A stretch of DNA of 64,000 nucleotides from Ananas comosus (lineage: Eukaryota; Streptophyta; Magnoliopsida; Poales; Bromeliaceae), in contig NC_033626.1 in NCBI RefSeq assembly GCF_001540865.1, positions 14,451,422 through 14,515,421 of the forward strand, read 5' to 3'. The notes beneath the pieces are model-generated. The model was not told where the DNA came from. It saw only the letters and a program-made list of their open reading frames with translations, and ran no database searches. Numbering within the stretch: the first letter of the stretch is position 1; every line of letters begins with the position of its first letter. Positions 50,001 to 62,659 of this stretch are shown here, piece after piece. The translations under genes and the position numbers were made by a program.

Positions 50001-51599
50001 GCAGAGCAAGTACTTTTTCACGTACAAAGATGATATAAAGATTACGGCGAACTATAAAACTTCAGGGGACAAAGAGGCACTTCGAAATTACTGCAATAAA
50101 CAGGTAATTGCACACTTTCCATTTAAAATCATAATCGTAGCATTATAAGAAAGAATCATCTCTCTCTTCGTTTTCCTCTTATTTAAAGGTGGAAAGAATT
50201 ATGGAGCTATGGAACAACAATGAGGATTTCCGCAAGCACTACATTGAATCCAACAAGAACAGTACATTGAGGAGACTGAGGACTCTCGATGGAAGATCAC
50301 TTGGCCCGGATGAAGAGCCACCCATATTGCAAACAAACCTCAATAATAAGCTGAGCTTGGCTTCACCATTGGTAGTTTCAAAATCATCTGCACCTAGGGT
50401 GGTTTCAGAAGAAAAGGCAGTGAGTTCTGCTGCCAGAGAGGATCCATTCCCGGCCTTGCAAGCTGGAAAAGCTAGTCAACCTGTGAAATCCAATAAAACC
50501 ACTAAATCTGCTGTGAACGAAGCAGTTGCAGTCACAGTTTCTGAAAGAGGTGAAGCGGAAGATGCTGAGGTAGAAAAAGCTCGTAAAAAGGAGGAACAGG
50601 AGCGAGCTAGGAAAGAACAGGAGAGAGAAGAGGAGATAAGAAGGGAAATGGCTGCAGCTGAGAAAGAAAGGTGCCGTCTGGAGCAAAAGGTGAAAGCCAA
50701 AGAAGCTGAAGAGAGGAAGAAACGGCTGACACAAAGAGCCCAAGCACGAGCCGAAAGCCGGGCAGTCAAGGAAGCTGAGCTCAAAGATAAGGTAATAGTC
50801 CTTTAGGCTTATCACTGCTAAGGCGTGCAATGCTTATTGAATTACAGTTTACTTTGCATATCTCAACTGACATTAACTTATTTTCTTTTCTATACCGGTA
50901 CCTCTCTATCAGGTCTGTAGAAACTTAATGGCTTCCACGAAAATGTTATGGAGTATTCTGTCAAATAGTAGAATATTCAGCAATAAAAGAATAAATATCA
51001 TTTTCTGGCAGAGAGCTACTGAAATTAAGACATTAGAGGTTAACCTAAACTTGAAGCACCCGCATATGAATGATAAGCTGTAGCTTAGGTTATGTCTTTA
51101 CATCTTCACCTCTATCTATTTATTCTCGTTCTTTATATATCGTACGAAATCTGTTCTTTATATATCGTACGAAATCTCACATGACAGCTAAATGTATCTC
51201 ACATTTTAGATACGCGTGTTAGTACTCTAAAACTTAAAATTCATATTGCAGAAGAGAGCAAAGAAAGAGAAAAAGAAAGCTTCAGTGAATGGAGAGGCTG
51301 CAAGCGGAGTTAGTGAGAATGATACTGTGTCCACTGCTGACATGACGACTACCCCTGAGATCATCTGTGAAGCTGAGGTCCAAGCAGCAACACCTCCAAG
51401 AAGGCCTTTGAGAGCTGCTGTAGTACTAAAGCAGCACAATAAGGCTCAGCCCATTCCAGCTGCCCTGCGTAACAAGGGTAGGAGGAAGATGCTGCGCTCC
51501 TGGATGTGGGCCATTTTACCGTGCCTGTTGGTTCTCGCGCTGTTCCTGGCTGGAAACTACATCTCTTTCTCTTTTGGCCATATCAAATTCGGAAATTAG
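41082..51599 (+). CDS. Proton pump-interactor-like membrane-anchored coiled-coil protein
   Basis: Exons: 41082-43892, 43997-44155, 44236-44415, 44499-44693, 50005-50103, 50189-50791 and 51252-51599. All junctions are GT-AG in phase 0 and give 1464 aa. The core from about aa 884 onward (YIIKVPRF, the IQSKEQSLQHETMTLKQEKL region, SKYFFTYKDD, MELWNNNEDFRKHY) resembles PPI family proteins, which bind the regulatory C-terminus of the plasma-membrane H+-ATPase. A charged coiled coil (aa ~1270-1345) and a terminal hydrophobic anchor (WMWAILPCLLVLALFLAGNY) follow, as in PPI1 of the ER. The ATG at 41082 is chosen because the in-frame sequence before it has no ATG. About 880 acidic N-terminal residues have no domain I recognise and include three tandem 85-87 aa repeats. 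Intron 4 is 5.3 kb and carries a SINE. Arabidopsis PPI1 is much shorter (about 600 aa), so the extension is the odd part. Confidence 0.85.
41643..42419 (+). repeat. Three tandem coding repeats (255, 261, 261 bp)
   Basis: Units start at 41643, 41898 and 42159 and encode aa 188-272, 273-359 and 360-446. Each begins D(A/T)IEEE and contains ENREL..EQCEDKE, EEEEMLDKKVCSDVA and DDGVADV.VESDS. The DNA is nearly identical between units, so the duplication is recent. A shorter pair of ~27-aa repeats (NSEN...EEKRP) lies just upstream. Confidence 0.95.
45487..45670 (+). mobile_element. Full-length tRNA-derived SINE with 16-bp target duplications
   Basis: The SINE body is 45503-45654. AAAATCCCACCAACCT flanks it at 45487-45502 and 45655-45670. 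It starts ACCGACCGTCC, has an A-box-like TGGCAAAGGGTTTGG and a B-box-like GTTCGAATCC, and ends CTATCTCTC plus an A tail. The structure is typical of LINE-mobilised plant SINEs. It lies sense-oriented in the host intron. Confidence 0.92.
46945..47040. repeat. ~59-bp imperfect tandem duplication
   Basis: CAATGAATGAAGCTATT(G/A)GAGATAC... occurs twice in direct orientation inside intron 4. Confidence 0.8.
47690..47925. repeat. ~120-bp imperfect tandem duplication
   Basis: CATAGGTCATCAG(T/A)AGTT(C/T)ATGGGCAG... to CATTTCCATCAAATG... repeats with small differences inside intron 4. Confidence 0.8.
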
Positions 51600-54500
51600 T
51601 TATATACTTACAGGTATTTAGTATTTATTTATAAGTTCAGGCCTATACAGGCTACTTTTATGAGGTAAGTAGTATTTTCTTTGGATTGTTTGGTGTGTCA
51701 ACATTATGTTTTTTTTTTTTTTTTTATATAACATTGGCAATTTGGTCTTTGGAGGAAAAAAAAAAAAATTGTTATCTATGGTTATTTGATCTGGATATTA
51801 AAATTTTATATGTCGGCGAACCTTAAAATAATAGCAATAATATATAACTTTTCTCTTTATTTGTTTCTTTTCTGCACGAGGTATGACATTATATTTCCCA
51901 CAACTTATTCAGATGGGTAAATTTGTGATGCTTCGCATGTGTCTTGTTCGAAATGGAATTGTGGTTGTGTATCTCCATATAGGATGGAGTTTTGTTTGCA
52001 TGATTAGTTTGCTATAAATGGTAGAATGTGCGGATGAATTTTAGACTGTCTATGGCAGATGTTTTGATTACATTGTGATTGTTGGAAGGTTTTTTGTTAC
52101 GTAAGCTAAATGTTGACGGCGAAGAGTAGATCCTCAAACTCGTTATTTTTGATTGACTGCGCCGGATTACCGGACTAAGCGGGAGGTGTAAAACAAGTAG
52201 ATCCCGCAGAACAGGCAATTCATGGCGACGGCCTCGCGAAAAATATACCATTTTCAGTAAGCAAAAGTCTAATCATGGAAACAATCACACCGAATATTAT
52301 AATGCGCGGACAATGCTGTCAGATATGGATAATATTATCAGTACATCTAAAAAATAAATGCAAATTTTACACTGTCATTTAAAAAATTAGATAGACATCC
52401 GTATTAGACCTTCAATATTGTAAAAAATTTGGTAAGATTAGGATGCAAAAGTGAAAACTCGATACTTATCTTAGTAGGTGTATAAGTAGTATTATTTCAT
52501 AGATGATGATGATGCGTCTAAGCATGTATGAAGTTACATTCTTCAACCATTAGTTTGAGTAAGATTTCTCGACAATCGTGAAGGTTGTACCTTCCTACCA
52601 CACTTTTTTTGGTGAGGTATAGAATTTGTTCTTTTCCGTGCAGTCAACTGCTTTGTTGCTTTTTAGTCCTTTATTATTATTTTTAATTCTCTGGAGAGTG
52701 CTTTAAATTCAAAACGCGAACCATGCCTGATTTACAAATGGGCCCCGAACGGGTCTGGTCTAGTCCGCTTGACCCAGACTAGGTCGTGATATATGGGTTT
52801 CGGCCTGCTTCCCTACCAAGTGCCCAACCATGATCGTGATCCACCTAGCACTATAATGAAAAAGGATTTTTTTTTCTTTTTCTTTTTTTAACTTGCAACC
52901 CGCGCGTCGCCAGTGTTCGATTGTTTAATACATCTCATCTTTTTTATCTTAATAATTATTTGTTCAAAATTCATAAATTTTAAATAGAAAAACTGATGCA
53001 TCAAAAACAGATTTCAAAAGTAGCAAATGAATTGCATAACGGCCGAAATTTTGAGGACTTTTCTTTCTTAATTCTTTGACTGAAATTTCCTCGATGTCTC
53101 AGACTGTATTGGTAAAATCTCGCCTTTTGCACCCAATCTCCCCGACTTTGCCCCCTTAGACCCCTTGAGAGAGTACGAACACCAAAATTTCTAAATCGCA
53201 ACGGTCAACATAGATACATATATAGCAGGATATGTAAACGAAGAGATCCTAATTCCTAAATCGTTTGACATTTCTATTAGCCTTCATTCCCTAATATTTT
53301 TCACCAAAATGATGTTCGGTGCGCATTAATTAAAACGAGCAGCCCTCTTCTTTAATTGATTGCTAACAATTGTCAATTATCAACAATGAGGAGGAGCTTA
53401 ACAGCTTAAACAACCACTACGTAAGCCTGATTAAGATGTTAATCATATGACTAAACAATTAATTCTGCGTGGACTCCGAACAAAACGGCACTCACTCGGA
53501 AGCATCTTATTTTCCTTTCTTTGATTAAACAAAGAAGTTTAATTACCTAAAAACTCCGTTAGTCGTTTTGCGCTCTCTTCCTGTTCTCATTGTAAGTCCA
53601 GGAAGTAAAGTATTACAAGCTTTAGGGAAGGACAAAAATATTTACAATTTAAAAATATATATATAAATAAAAAAAAAAATGTTGTTGTCGCGCTCGTAAT
53701 GCTGTTATTAGTTTAGTTTAACTGCTGCATAGAGACTTGCTCTTCCCTTTGATTCTTCGAGGAAGAAAGGTGGGCATCATCTCCATGCCACGTCATGATC
53801 TCGGAGTTGGTCTCCAAATATGATATTGACCATTCTCTTAAAACAAAAAAAGGAAAAGAAAAATTATATTGACCGATGGACTCCTTCAATATAAGAGTAC
53901 TAATAACATTTAATAATAAGGATAAACATATATTGTCACGACGGTTGGTAGGCTTGCGACACTCTCCGCACCATCTCGAAGAATCATATTTGCGTAACAA
54001 TAGAGACTTTTATAAATAAATACACCGCAAAGAGCGAAAGAGTAATATTATTTATATATATATATTAAAGAATAAGATGTAAAATTTATAGTTACTCTAT
54101 CTAATCCTTTTTTCACATTAATTTTATTATTATTATTTTATATTAAAATTTAAAAAAAAATTAGACTCAATAATGTAAATTTATGCCAAATTTTTGTATG
54201 GATAAATATCATCTGGCATAGAGGGAAGGAAAGAAAGAGCATATATCTTGAAACTTTTCTAGCTCGTGCGCTTGAGATTGAAGAACAATATGGCTCGATA
54301 TTTGGTGTTTATTCCGGGTTGAATCTGATCGATACGTTGACACGAAGCAATCCATTGAATGCTTCCTCCCTGCTATGTCTAATTGTGTATGTATTAATAT
54401 TAATATAAATATGCCCTGTTGAGTATAGTCATCACCTATTTTTATAACATTACCTTATTAGTAGCCGCCCAAATCGATCCCAGCACCTCCCGGTAACTGT

Positions 54501-54700
54501 AAGCTGTCGAGACGTAGCCAATGAGAAGTCTAATCTCTCTTGAAGATCGAAGTTACTGCATCCACTTACATACCCACATTAGCTGTAAATCTATCCGTAA
54601 TTTTTCACCAGTTTTATTGTGTCTCAATATTATTATTAGAAATAATTTTCACACAACAGGAGAATCAAAGAGATGTATTAGGGATTTAAAAAGAAATGAC
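51600..54700. other. Intergenic DNA, no gene seen
   Basis: Contains the 3' region of the proton-pump-interactor gene, T/A homopolymers near 51710-51770 and 53660, and no coding frame with recognisable motifs. Confidence 0.5.
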
Positions 54701-54719
54701 ATAAAAGCGAATTAACTGA

Positions 54720-54775
54720 TTTTTTTTCTTGAGAAATAAATAGTACGTTACCCGCTTCATTCTGTTCAATCGAAA
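54720..54775 (-). repeat. 3' fragment of a SINE
   Basis: Read on the - strand, ATGAAGCGGGTAACGTACTA followed by TTTATTTCTCAAG and an A-rich end matches the 3' third of the SINE at 45503. Confidence 0.6.
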
Positions 54776-55450
54776 GAGAATTAACTGATGGATCTGTATA
54801 TGATATGGTATGTAATATCAAATGCACCGTGAGTGATACAGCTATCTTTTATTGAAATAATTAGGTTAGTAACAACCATGTTAATAAATCGTATTAATTT
54901 TGCAAGAAGGATCCTAAAGGGCTCTTTTGAGGGGTAAATGGAGGCCCATTTTGGTTGGGAGTTCCGAATCGTGGGAGTTGAATCATGACCGGGCGGTGAG
55001 GGTAAGCGGGAACGGCTTGACCGGAAGGGGGATTAGGACACGAGGGGGGAGCTTTCGACGAGGATTACGACGGAGCAAAGCAGCGGATGATGATATTCCT
55101 ACCACCGCTAATCAATCGATGCTTCAAACAAGCCAATCAGAAGAGGTACACCGTACGCATGGGGGAGAGGAGGGGAGGCGTACAATTTCTAAATGAGGGC
55201 GTGGGCTAATCAGCAACCAAGTTTAAATAAAGACCGGGGCAAAAGGGACATGCCGGGTTACAGTTTACACACTTATTACGCACCGCGTTTGTGCTCCGTG
55301 GGGTTAATCAAATGCCCACTCCCTTCCCTCCTCCAATCCCGTGCCTCTCAGAAACTAATTATTATAATTAATTAAGTCCGCAGATACATAGAAAACACCA
55401 CCACCACACCAAATTAATATATCCCTCGCCCTCCCCCTCCATTAATCCTC

Positions 55451-55460
55451 TATATATTAA
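55451..55460 (+). promoter_or_regulatory. TATA box of the lectin receptor kinase
   Basis: TATATATTAA lies about 50 bp before the ATG, followed by a (TTC)n-rich short leader. Confidence 0.5.
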
Positions 55461-55504
55461 TCCTCCTCCTTCTTCTTCTTCTTCTTCTCTCTGTCCTCGC
55501 CGGC

Positions 55505-55860
55505 ATGGGCGGCGCAGGCCGATCTCTCCTCCGCCGCCTCCCCACCGCGGCCGCTGCGGCTCTTTTCCTCCTGCTGCTCCTCCCGCCCACGGCCCACTCG
55601 CAGAGCACGCCGAAGGAGAACGTCACGTTCAGCTTCTCCTCCTTCGACGACTCGTTCCGATCGACGAATCTGACGGTGAACGGTGACTCGAGCATCGCCC
55701 AGGGCGCGCTTCAGATCACCCCGGACACGCTAAACCAGGCCTCCTACCTGGTCAACAGGTCCGGCCGCGTCCTCTACAGCCAACCCTTCAAGCTCTGGGA
55801 ATACACCCCTGCCAACGTTAACGGATCCTCTTCTTCCTCTTCCTCCAACAACGGCAACAG

Positions 55861-55895
<35 letters not shown>

Positions 55896-56995
55896 AGTAC
55901 GTGGCCTCGTTCTCCACCTCCTTCACCATCAACGTCTTCCGCCAAACCAACACCACCCCGGGCGAGGGCATCGCCTTCCTGATCGCCCCCTCCCTCGACG
56001 CCCCTCCGCCGGGAAGCGACGGCGGCTACCTCGGGCTCACCAACGCCACCCTCGACGGCAACGCCTCCAACCACTTCGTGGCCGTGGAGCTGGACACCGT
56101 GAAGCAGCCCTACGACCCGGACGACAACCACGTGGGCCTCGACGTCAACGGCGTCGTCTCCGTCGCCAACGCCTCCCTCGACCTCCAGATCGCCCCCGTC
56201 GCCCCCGCCAACTACACCCTGTGGATCGACTACGACGGCGGCGTACGCCGCATCCGGGTCTACATGGCCGCGGAGGGCCGCCCCCAGCCCCCCTCGCCGG
56301 TGCTCGACGCGCCGCTCGACCTGGGCCAGTTCGTGCTCCAGCGCTCCTACTTCGGCTTCTCGGCGTCGACGGGCTCGGACTACGAGCTCAACTGCGTGCT
56401 GGCGTGGAACATGACGGTGGAGAGGCTCCGCGACAAGAAGCGGCTGCCCAGGTGGGCGCTGGGCCTGGCCGTCGGACTGCCCTGCGCGGCCCTCCTGCTG
56501 GGCCTCATCGCGGGCCTCTACTACGTGAGGAGGCGGAGGGTCGGGGACGACCCCAGCATGCTCGCGGGGGCTCTGCTCAGGAGCCTGCCGGGGACGCCGC
56601 GGGAGTTCGACTACAAGGAGCTGAAGAAGGCCACCAACAACTTCGACGAGAAGATGAAGCTGGGGCAGGGGGGGTTCGGGACCGTCTACGAGGGCGTGCT
56701 CGTTGGGGCCGGGGACAACGGCGAGACCATTGAGGTGGCCGTCAAGAAGTTCGCCAGGGCCAACACCAAGGGCCAGGAGGAGTTCCTCGCCGAGCTCACC
56801 ATCATTAATCGCCTCCGCCACAGGCACCTCGTCCGCCTCATCGGTAATTAATCAACTCTCTTTTTTTCTTCTTCTTCTTGCGAATTAAATTATTCTAATC
56901 TAATTATTTGCTATTGAAATTCTCTTCAATTTTTTTTTTTTTTTGTTTTTTTCTTTCCATATAGATTTTTACTCTCTATAAATTTTAAATCTTCG

Positions 56996-57043
<48 letters not shown>

Positions 57044-59671
57044 CGCTGGAGAAAAAGTGGCATCTCAAAAGAGGATGGATAAAAAAACCCCTGCTCGTGA
57101 GGCACATGTGAATGGCATGTGTGAATGTTCAAAACCTTTTGATACGATGGCTCGCACTAGCTCTGATCTGAGCCCACTTTTTTTTTCATGTAGGTCAGCT
57201 TTCTTTACGTACAAAATCATCAAAATTTACGTAGTAACCTTTTTTTCGTTTATATTCTAGACTGGTATGATAGGCTTGCCGGTAGTATAGCATCTGAAAG
57301 TGATTTCCCAATGAGTTAAATATATATATAATCCATGCCACAGTACTATTCAAATAGTATTTGATTAACGAGTAATGCATGCTGTTTGTATATTCAAAAA
57401 ATAGCTGTGAATTTTATATTTTTTATTTAAAAAATTATTCTTTTATATTAGTTTTATCATGCTTTTATTTTTTAATGCTAGAAATTTAGAAGAACTGTCT
57501 TGGATATATATGAGATGGATCGAATGAAAGATTGACACTCAACTTTGAACGCAGAAATAGCATTTATCTTGATTAAATCCTGAGGCATATGAGTTAACCA
57601 TGAAATTTATCTCATTTATTGGCGTTTATTTTCTGCCATTATTTATTTTTATACTGGCTTGTTTTATTTTGATGTAAGTGTCTCACATCCACGTTACCTG
57701 CTCAGTAGAAATCACTTTGCGCTTTGTACGAGTAAATGTTGAAGAGCCTGTCCACATTGGAACTAAGCAATCATAAGCCAAGCTGATAGAATATTATTTA
57801 AGTATTTATTTATATATTATTCCTAGGTATACATGACACTCATTCAATAGCTATTCGGATCGAAGACTTGAAATGGTCTATTAGGAAAATCTTAAACTAA
57901 TCGCGTCAGCTGATCTTCGTATATGAATAAATCATATTATATACACGACATTACTTTGGAACGAAGGAACCTCTTCATTACTTTCACTAGTATTTATAAA
58001 ACAATACGTACGTACTACGTAATCGATATAGAATCGCACGAATAAAACAAAACCAAAAAAAAAAAAGAAAAAAAAAAGCTGTAAATTTTATAAAAAAAGG
58101 AAAGCAAAGATCAAATTTTGATGCCTGATTAGAGTACGCAGACAACAATATAGATCAAATCGCGCACATATAATCATTTCCCATAGAATTCAAAAAATAA
58201 AAATTAAAAAAAGAAGCACCTGGAACTAGGGTTCACAATTAGTTAGGTATCATAACAAAAATTGAAAAAAAAAAACAAAACAAAACAAAACAAAACATAA
58301 TTTTTGACGCCTAATCAGAGTGTAGAGACATCAACAGATATCAAATTTCATAAAGGCTAGAGAGAACCCCAGAACAAAAAAAAAAAGTTGGAGCGAAAAG
58401 AAAAGAGATCATTTGGATTGAGGGGGGNAAAAAAGGTATAAACTTATTCAACCGGTCATAGTCATTCAACAACGTGGTCCTGCCGTAAATTAGCAAATCA
58501 CACGCAGTGAAAAAAGTAGTTCGGCGTGCGTTCTTTATTTTTGCCTTCGTTTTCGTTTCGGCACCTTTTTTTTTTTTTTCCCTCGTGTCTTTGTTGCCTC
58601 AATTTTATAGTTAAGTTCATGTCCTCATTGAATAGAACAGTAACATGTTATTTTTTTTTTAAAAAGGAGGAAAGGTATAACCTTTAATTACAACCAAAAG
58701 TAATTAACATTTAATTTGGCGCAAGATAAATATAATTCACAAAGTTAATTAAGCGGGTGAATTAATTTTGGTACGAGTTGACGGGCCGGTTTGATGACAA
58801 AATATGTGTGACATGCATGCGTGCAGGTTGGTGCCACCAGAATGGCGAGCTACTGCTGGTGTACGACTACATGCCGGAGGGGAGCCTGGACCAGCACTTA
58901 TTCGGCGGGCCGGAGAAGCCGCTGCTCAACTGGGCCCGCCGCTACAACGTCCTGAGCGGCGTGGCGTCAGCGCTGCACTACCTCCACAACGAGTACGACC
59001 AGCGTGTCGTCCACCGCGACCTCAAGGCGTCCAACGTCATGCTCGACCGCGACTTCAACGCCCGCCTCGGGGACTTCGGCCTCGCCCGCGCCCTCGACGT
59101 CGACCGCACCTCCTACGCTGATCTCGAGCTGGACGGCGTCCCCGGCACGCTCGGATACATCGCCCCCGAGTGCTTCCACACCGGAAAGGCCACCCGGGAG
59201 TCCGACGTCTACGGCTTCGGCGCCGTCATCTTAGAGGTCGTCTGCGGCCTCCGACCGCGATGCGAAGTTGGAGGCTTCCATTACCTCGTCGACTGGGTGT
59301 GGAAGTTGTACCGCGAGGGCCGAATTCTCGAGGCAGTGGACGTTAGGCTCGCCGGGGACTTTGTCGGGGCCGACGCTGAGCGGCTGCTCCTTCTCGGGCT
59401 CGCCTGCAGCCACCCAATCCCCGGGGAGCGGCCGAAGACGCAGGACATCATGCAGATCCTGCTGCGCTCCATGCAGCCGCCGGCGGTGCCGCCATTCAAG
59501 CCGGCGTTCGTGTGGCCGAGTGCAGTTCCGGACGGTGATGGGGAGACGACGACCACCACCACGGCGAGCGGCTTGACTGGGTCGTCGTACTACGCCTCTT
59601 CAGCTGGCTGGACCAGCAACTACGTCAGCAGAGATGGACACGTGTCCGAGGATGACGTGCCCATGGTGTGA
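55505..59671 (+). CDS. LecRK: L-type lectin-domain receptor-like kinase
   Basis: Plasma-membrane receptor kinase. Exons are 55505-56843 and 58827-59671; the GT-AG intron splits the codon for G447, giving 727 aa. Signal peptide aa ~1-32; legume-lectin domain ~38-300 with EGIAFLIA and ELDT...DDNHVGLDVN metal-site residues; transmembrane helix ~317-341 followed by RRRR; kinase ~380-665. The kinase has all key residues: LGQGGFGTVY (386-395), K414, E430, HRD (509-511), DFG (529-531) and APE (559-561), so it is predicted active. The tail VPPFKPAFVWP and the HLVRLIGWCHQNGELLLVYD region suggest the LecRK-S.5-like group, from memory. A Ser/Asn-rich low-complexity insert (aa ~108-130) interrupts the lectin domain. 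Most L-type LecRKs I know of lack introns; this one has a 2.0-kb intron within the kinase N-lobe. The ligand is unknown. Confidence 0.94.
57000..57040. repeat. (TA)n microsatellite in the LecRK intron
   Basis: Perfect TA run. Confidence 0.95.
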
Positions 59672-60355
59672 CGGCTTGGGAATGTCAACGGCCTCAACTT
59701 GAAAAGTCAGACTACTTCTGGAAGCGGAGGGAAATGTAAATAGGGCGGTCCTTCATTAATTAACTTTCTTTTTCTTTTTCTTTTTTTGGTTAAGTTTTTT
59801 GGTTTTGCCTTTTATGTTGGAAAGGGCGCCTTATTAGGGCGGCTTTTGTTCATTTTCCTTTCTTTCCACTTCCATTAATTGTGTGGTTGATGCGTGATTC
59901 CTAGTTCTTATTGAACTGTGCAGGCGCCTTATCTGTACGTAATTTCAGTGATCGACCCATATTTTTCTTTTGTTGCCAAAGGATCGATGTAAATTACACC
60001 CGCGCAGTAGTGTTTATGGTTGAATACGTTATACATATAAATTGTATCTGCAAGTGGTGTCTCATTCATGGTTTATTATTTTGTTCCATTTAAACGCCAA
60101 AAATATGATGGGTACGTACGTGATTGATGATTGCACTAATTAATAACTACTAGCTACCTTCATATAAATAATTCTGAGCAGCCTAGCTACCTAGCTTGCA
60201 ATTATAGGCCATAGGCATCTAAAGTTCATTAGCCTTCGTATGTATAGGTAGGTACGAAGACGGAGAGCGGGAGAGGTCAATTAAGCACGTGGAGCTGGCC
60301 ATTCAAAGATTAAACGACAAATTTGAACGACGAAAACACTAATAGAAAATGAAGA

Positions 60356-60357
<2 letters not shown>
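59672..60357. other. LecRK 3' region and intergenic DNA
   Basis: Pyrimidine-rich stretch near 59766-59790; no gene seen. Confidence 0.5.

Positions 60358-60403
<46 letters not shown>
60358..60403. repeat. (TA)n microsatellite ending at an N
   Basis: Perfect TA run ending TAG, with the N at 60404 just after; probably a collapsed repeat. Confidence 0.95.
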
Positions 60404-60598
60404 NTGCCCAGCATCAATGACTTATCAATAGGGCCAGTATAGCATTTCCCTGGATTTGAACATAGCCGAGGAATAAGGCAAGTGGAAGCTTCATTAAAAA
60501 TGAAGAACGAAAAGGACTGGCAGCGTCCATTGAACATTAAAATCGCCCAGATTGGAATATGACAGCTACTATTTATCGGATGTCCCTTGCCTACTTGT

Positions 60599-61002
60599 TC
60601 CATATCATCTCCATATTCCCTCCTTAATTTACAATCGGCCATTTTCTAGAAAGTTTAATTAGTCTTATCACTTATGTACCCTCTAAAAGGGCCGGATATA
60701 TAAATATACAGAGAGAGAGAAATAGCATACTATTCATTTTATTTATTAGAACAAATAAATTTAGCTACAGTAATCAGGCAACATATATATGTATATGACT
60801 TCCATATCATCTCCATATTCCCTCCTTAATTTACAATCGGCCATTTTCTAGAAAGTTTAATTAGTCTTATCACTTATGTACCCTCTAAAAGGGCCGGATA
60901 TATAAATATACAGAGAGAGAGAAATAGCATACTATTCATTTTATTTATTAGAACAAATAAATTTAGCTACAGTAATCAGGCAACATATATATGTATATGA
61001 CT
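60599..61002. repeat. Tandem direct duplication, 202-bp unit
   Basis: 60599-60800 recurs at 60801-61002 essentially without change, including CATATCATCTCCATATTCCC and a short GA run. Confidence 0.93.
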
Positions 61003-61648
61003 TTCAGTACAAGAAAACTTAAAAATAAAAAAAATATATAGACAAGGCACAAAAACAAAGAATAAATAGCAAACACAAAATTGATCACCCAAACATGGTA
61101 AACATATAAAAAAAAACTACTATTATATATATATGAAGTTTGATAGCATGAAAATAGTACTTACAATTAGCTGTTTGGTAGTTGTACGGGTATAAATCTA
61201 AAAAATAAAAAAATAATAATAAATAAATAATATTTATTATCAATAATATTCTAACTAACCTCTAGCATTGATATGCGATAGAGAGCACCTCCGAGGGATC
61301 AAAATGCTTGCAATTTTTTTATAAGCCGGAATATTATAACTATAATTGTGTAATTGAATTGTTTTCGCCTGACGCAAATAGCGTGGGTTCTGAGCTGATC
61401 AGTACTAAAATAGATGATGTTGTCCCTAGCTACAAGTTGCAATAAATAATTAAGGGTTAGGACTTAGGCGGCTTCACACTCTCCCAGTGTGAACGCTTTT
61501 TTTACATTAATTTTGAATCTCGAACTCCAGCTGTAATTAATACAGAGAAAATCATCGTACGTAGCTTAACATAATGCTACGTTTACTTTAAAATTTTTGC
61601 CATATCCCGGTGTGAACGCTTTCTTTTCTCTTTCTTTTTCTCTTGTAC
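61003..61648. other. AT-rich intergenic DNA
   Basis: A related phrase (GTGTGAACGCTTT) occurs near 61488 and 61610. No gene seen. Confidence 0.45.
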
Positions 61649-61808
61649 GTATTCTCTCTATCTAAACAAACCGTTAATTTTAAGAGAATGAACATGCTTT
61701 GAAACTCTAGTTGATTAACCTTTAATCTGTATTCTCTCTATCTAAACAAACCGTTAATTTTAAGAGAATGAACATGCTTTGAAACTCTAGTTGGTTAACC
61801 TTGTACTT
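61649..61808. repeat. Tandem direct duplication, 80-bp unit
   Basis: GTATTCTCTCTATCTAAACA starts both units, at 61649 and 61729; few differences. Confidence 0.92.
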
Positions 61809-62655
61809 CCATGAAAGTTTCATTCCCACGTAAGATCAGTGTAGTATGGTACAGAAAGCGAATGTGAAATTGTGAATTGTAACCGGGGGAAATTAATAAA
61901 ACCCCTAACACAATGATCCGTGATCACGTGCACGTACGTGGGCAGTTCCAGGTCGAGCCGTCCAGGCTGAAAAGAAGCAACGATGGTCAAATCCGTTCAC
62001 GTGGTAGGGCTCAGAGCACATGCTACTTCTACGAAGCTTCGTAAGTTAGTTTGTGTCAAAAATTCTCAATTCCTAAATAATTATACTATACTAGTCCCTT
62101 TCCTTGTTTGCGCAATTGCGCTTTGCCTCCCGTTCTAATATCTTTTCTCTTCCCGTTAGACGGAACACGAGTTGGGGTCGGATGATGTTATTAACGAAGT
62201 TATTTTTATCGTACATAAAATATAAGTTTTGAATTAATATTAACTGGATTCAATATGTCTATCGAAAAGCCATTTTCAAGGATGTTTCTCGCTATCAACA
62301 TAACATCTGACTTTTGTTAATAACAGGACTACTATTCTACAAACTCGAGAAGACAGAAAGTTAACGAAGCAACCTCATTCACCACGAAGCTTCATACGAT
62401 TCCGATCTCCAAATCTCATAGTCCAGCAAACTAAACCGGCATTTTCACCATTCGCGTCGGCAAATAGCGAATGAACTTCATCGTGCGTCTCTATCCGTTG
62501 CACCTACCTGGAACCTGGAAAGTAGCGCGGTTTCCTGAGATTATTAAAACATTTGGTACGTAATATTGCTATTTGAAGATATTATGTCCTGCGAGTGGAA
62601 AAAATCAACACCGAAAATATCAAAATTCTCCTTTAAGAATGGGTTTTACTGTTGC
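61809..62655. other. Intergenic DNA, no gene seen
   Basis: ACGTG cores cluster near 61925-61945 and 61999. No coding region. Confidence 0.4.
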
Positions 62656-62659
62656 TCTC

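Larger units (their letters stand above)
44694..50004 (+). other. 5.3-kb intron 4 of the proton-pump-interactor gene
   Basis: GTGCGT donor and TGCAG acceptor. It contains a SINE (45503-45654) and direct duplications near 46945-47040 and 47690-47925. No internal gene was seen. Confidence 0.8.

Noticed and set aside
55730..56827. 365-aa frame antisense to the lectin receptor kinase
   Set aside because: Antisense shadow; composition is Val/Gly/Glu low complexity and lacks motifs.
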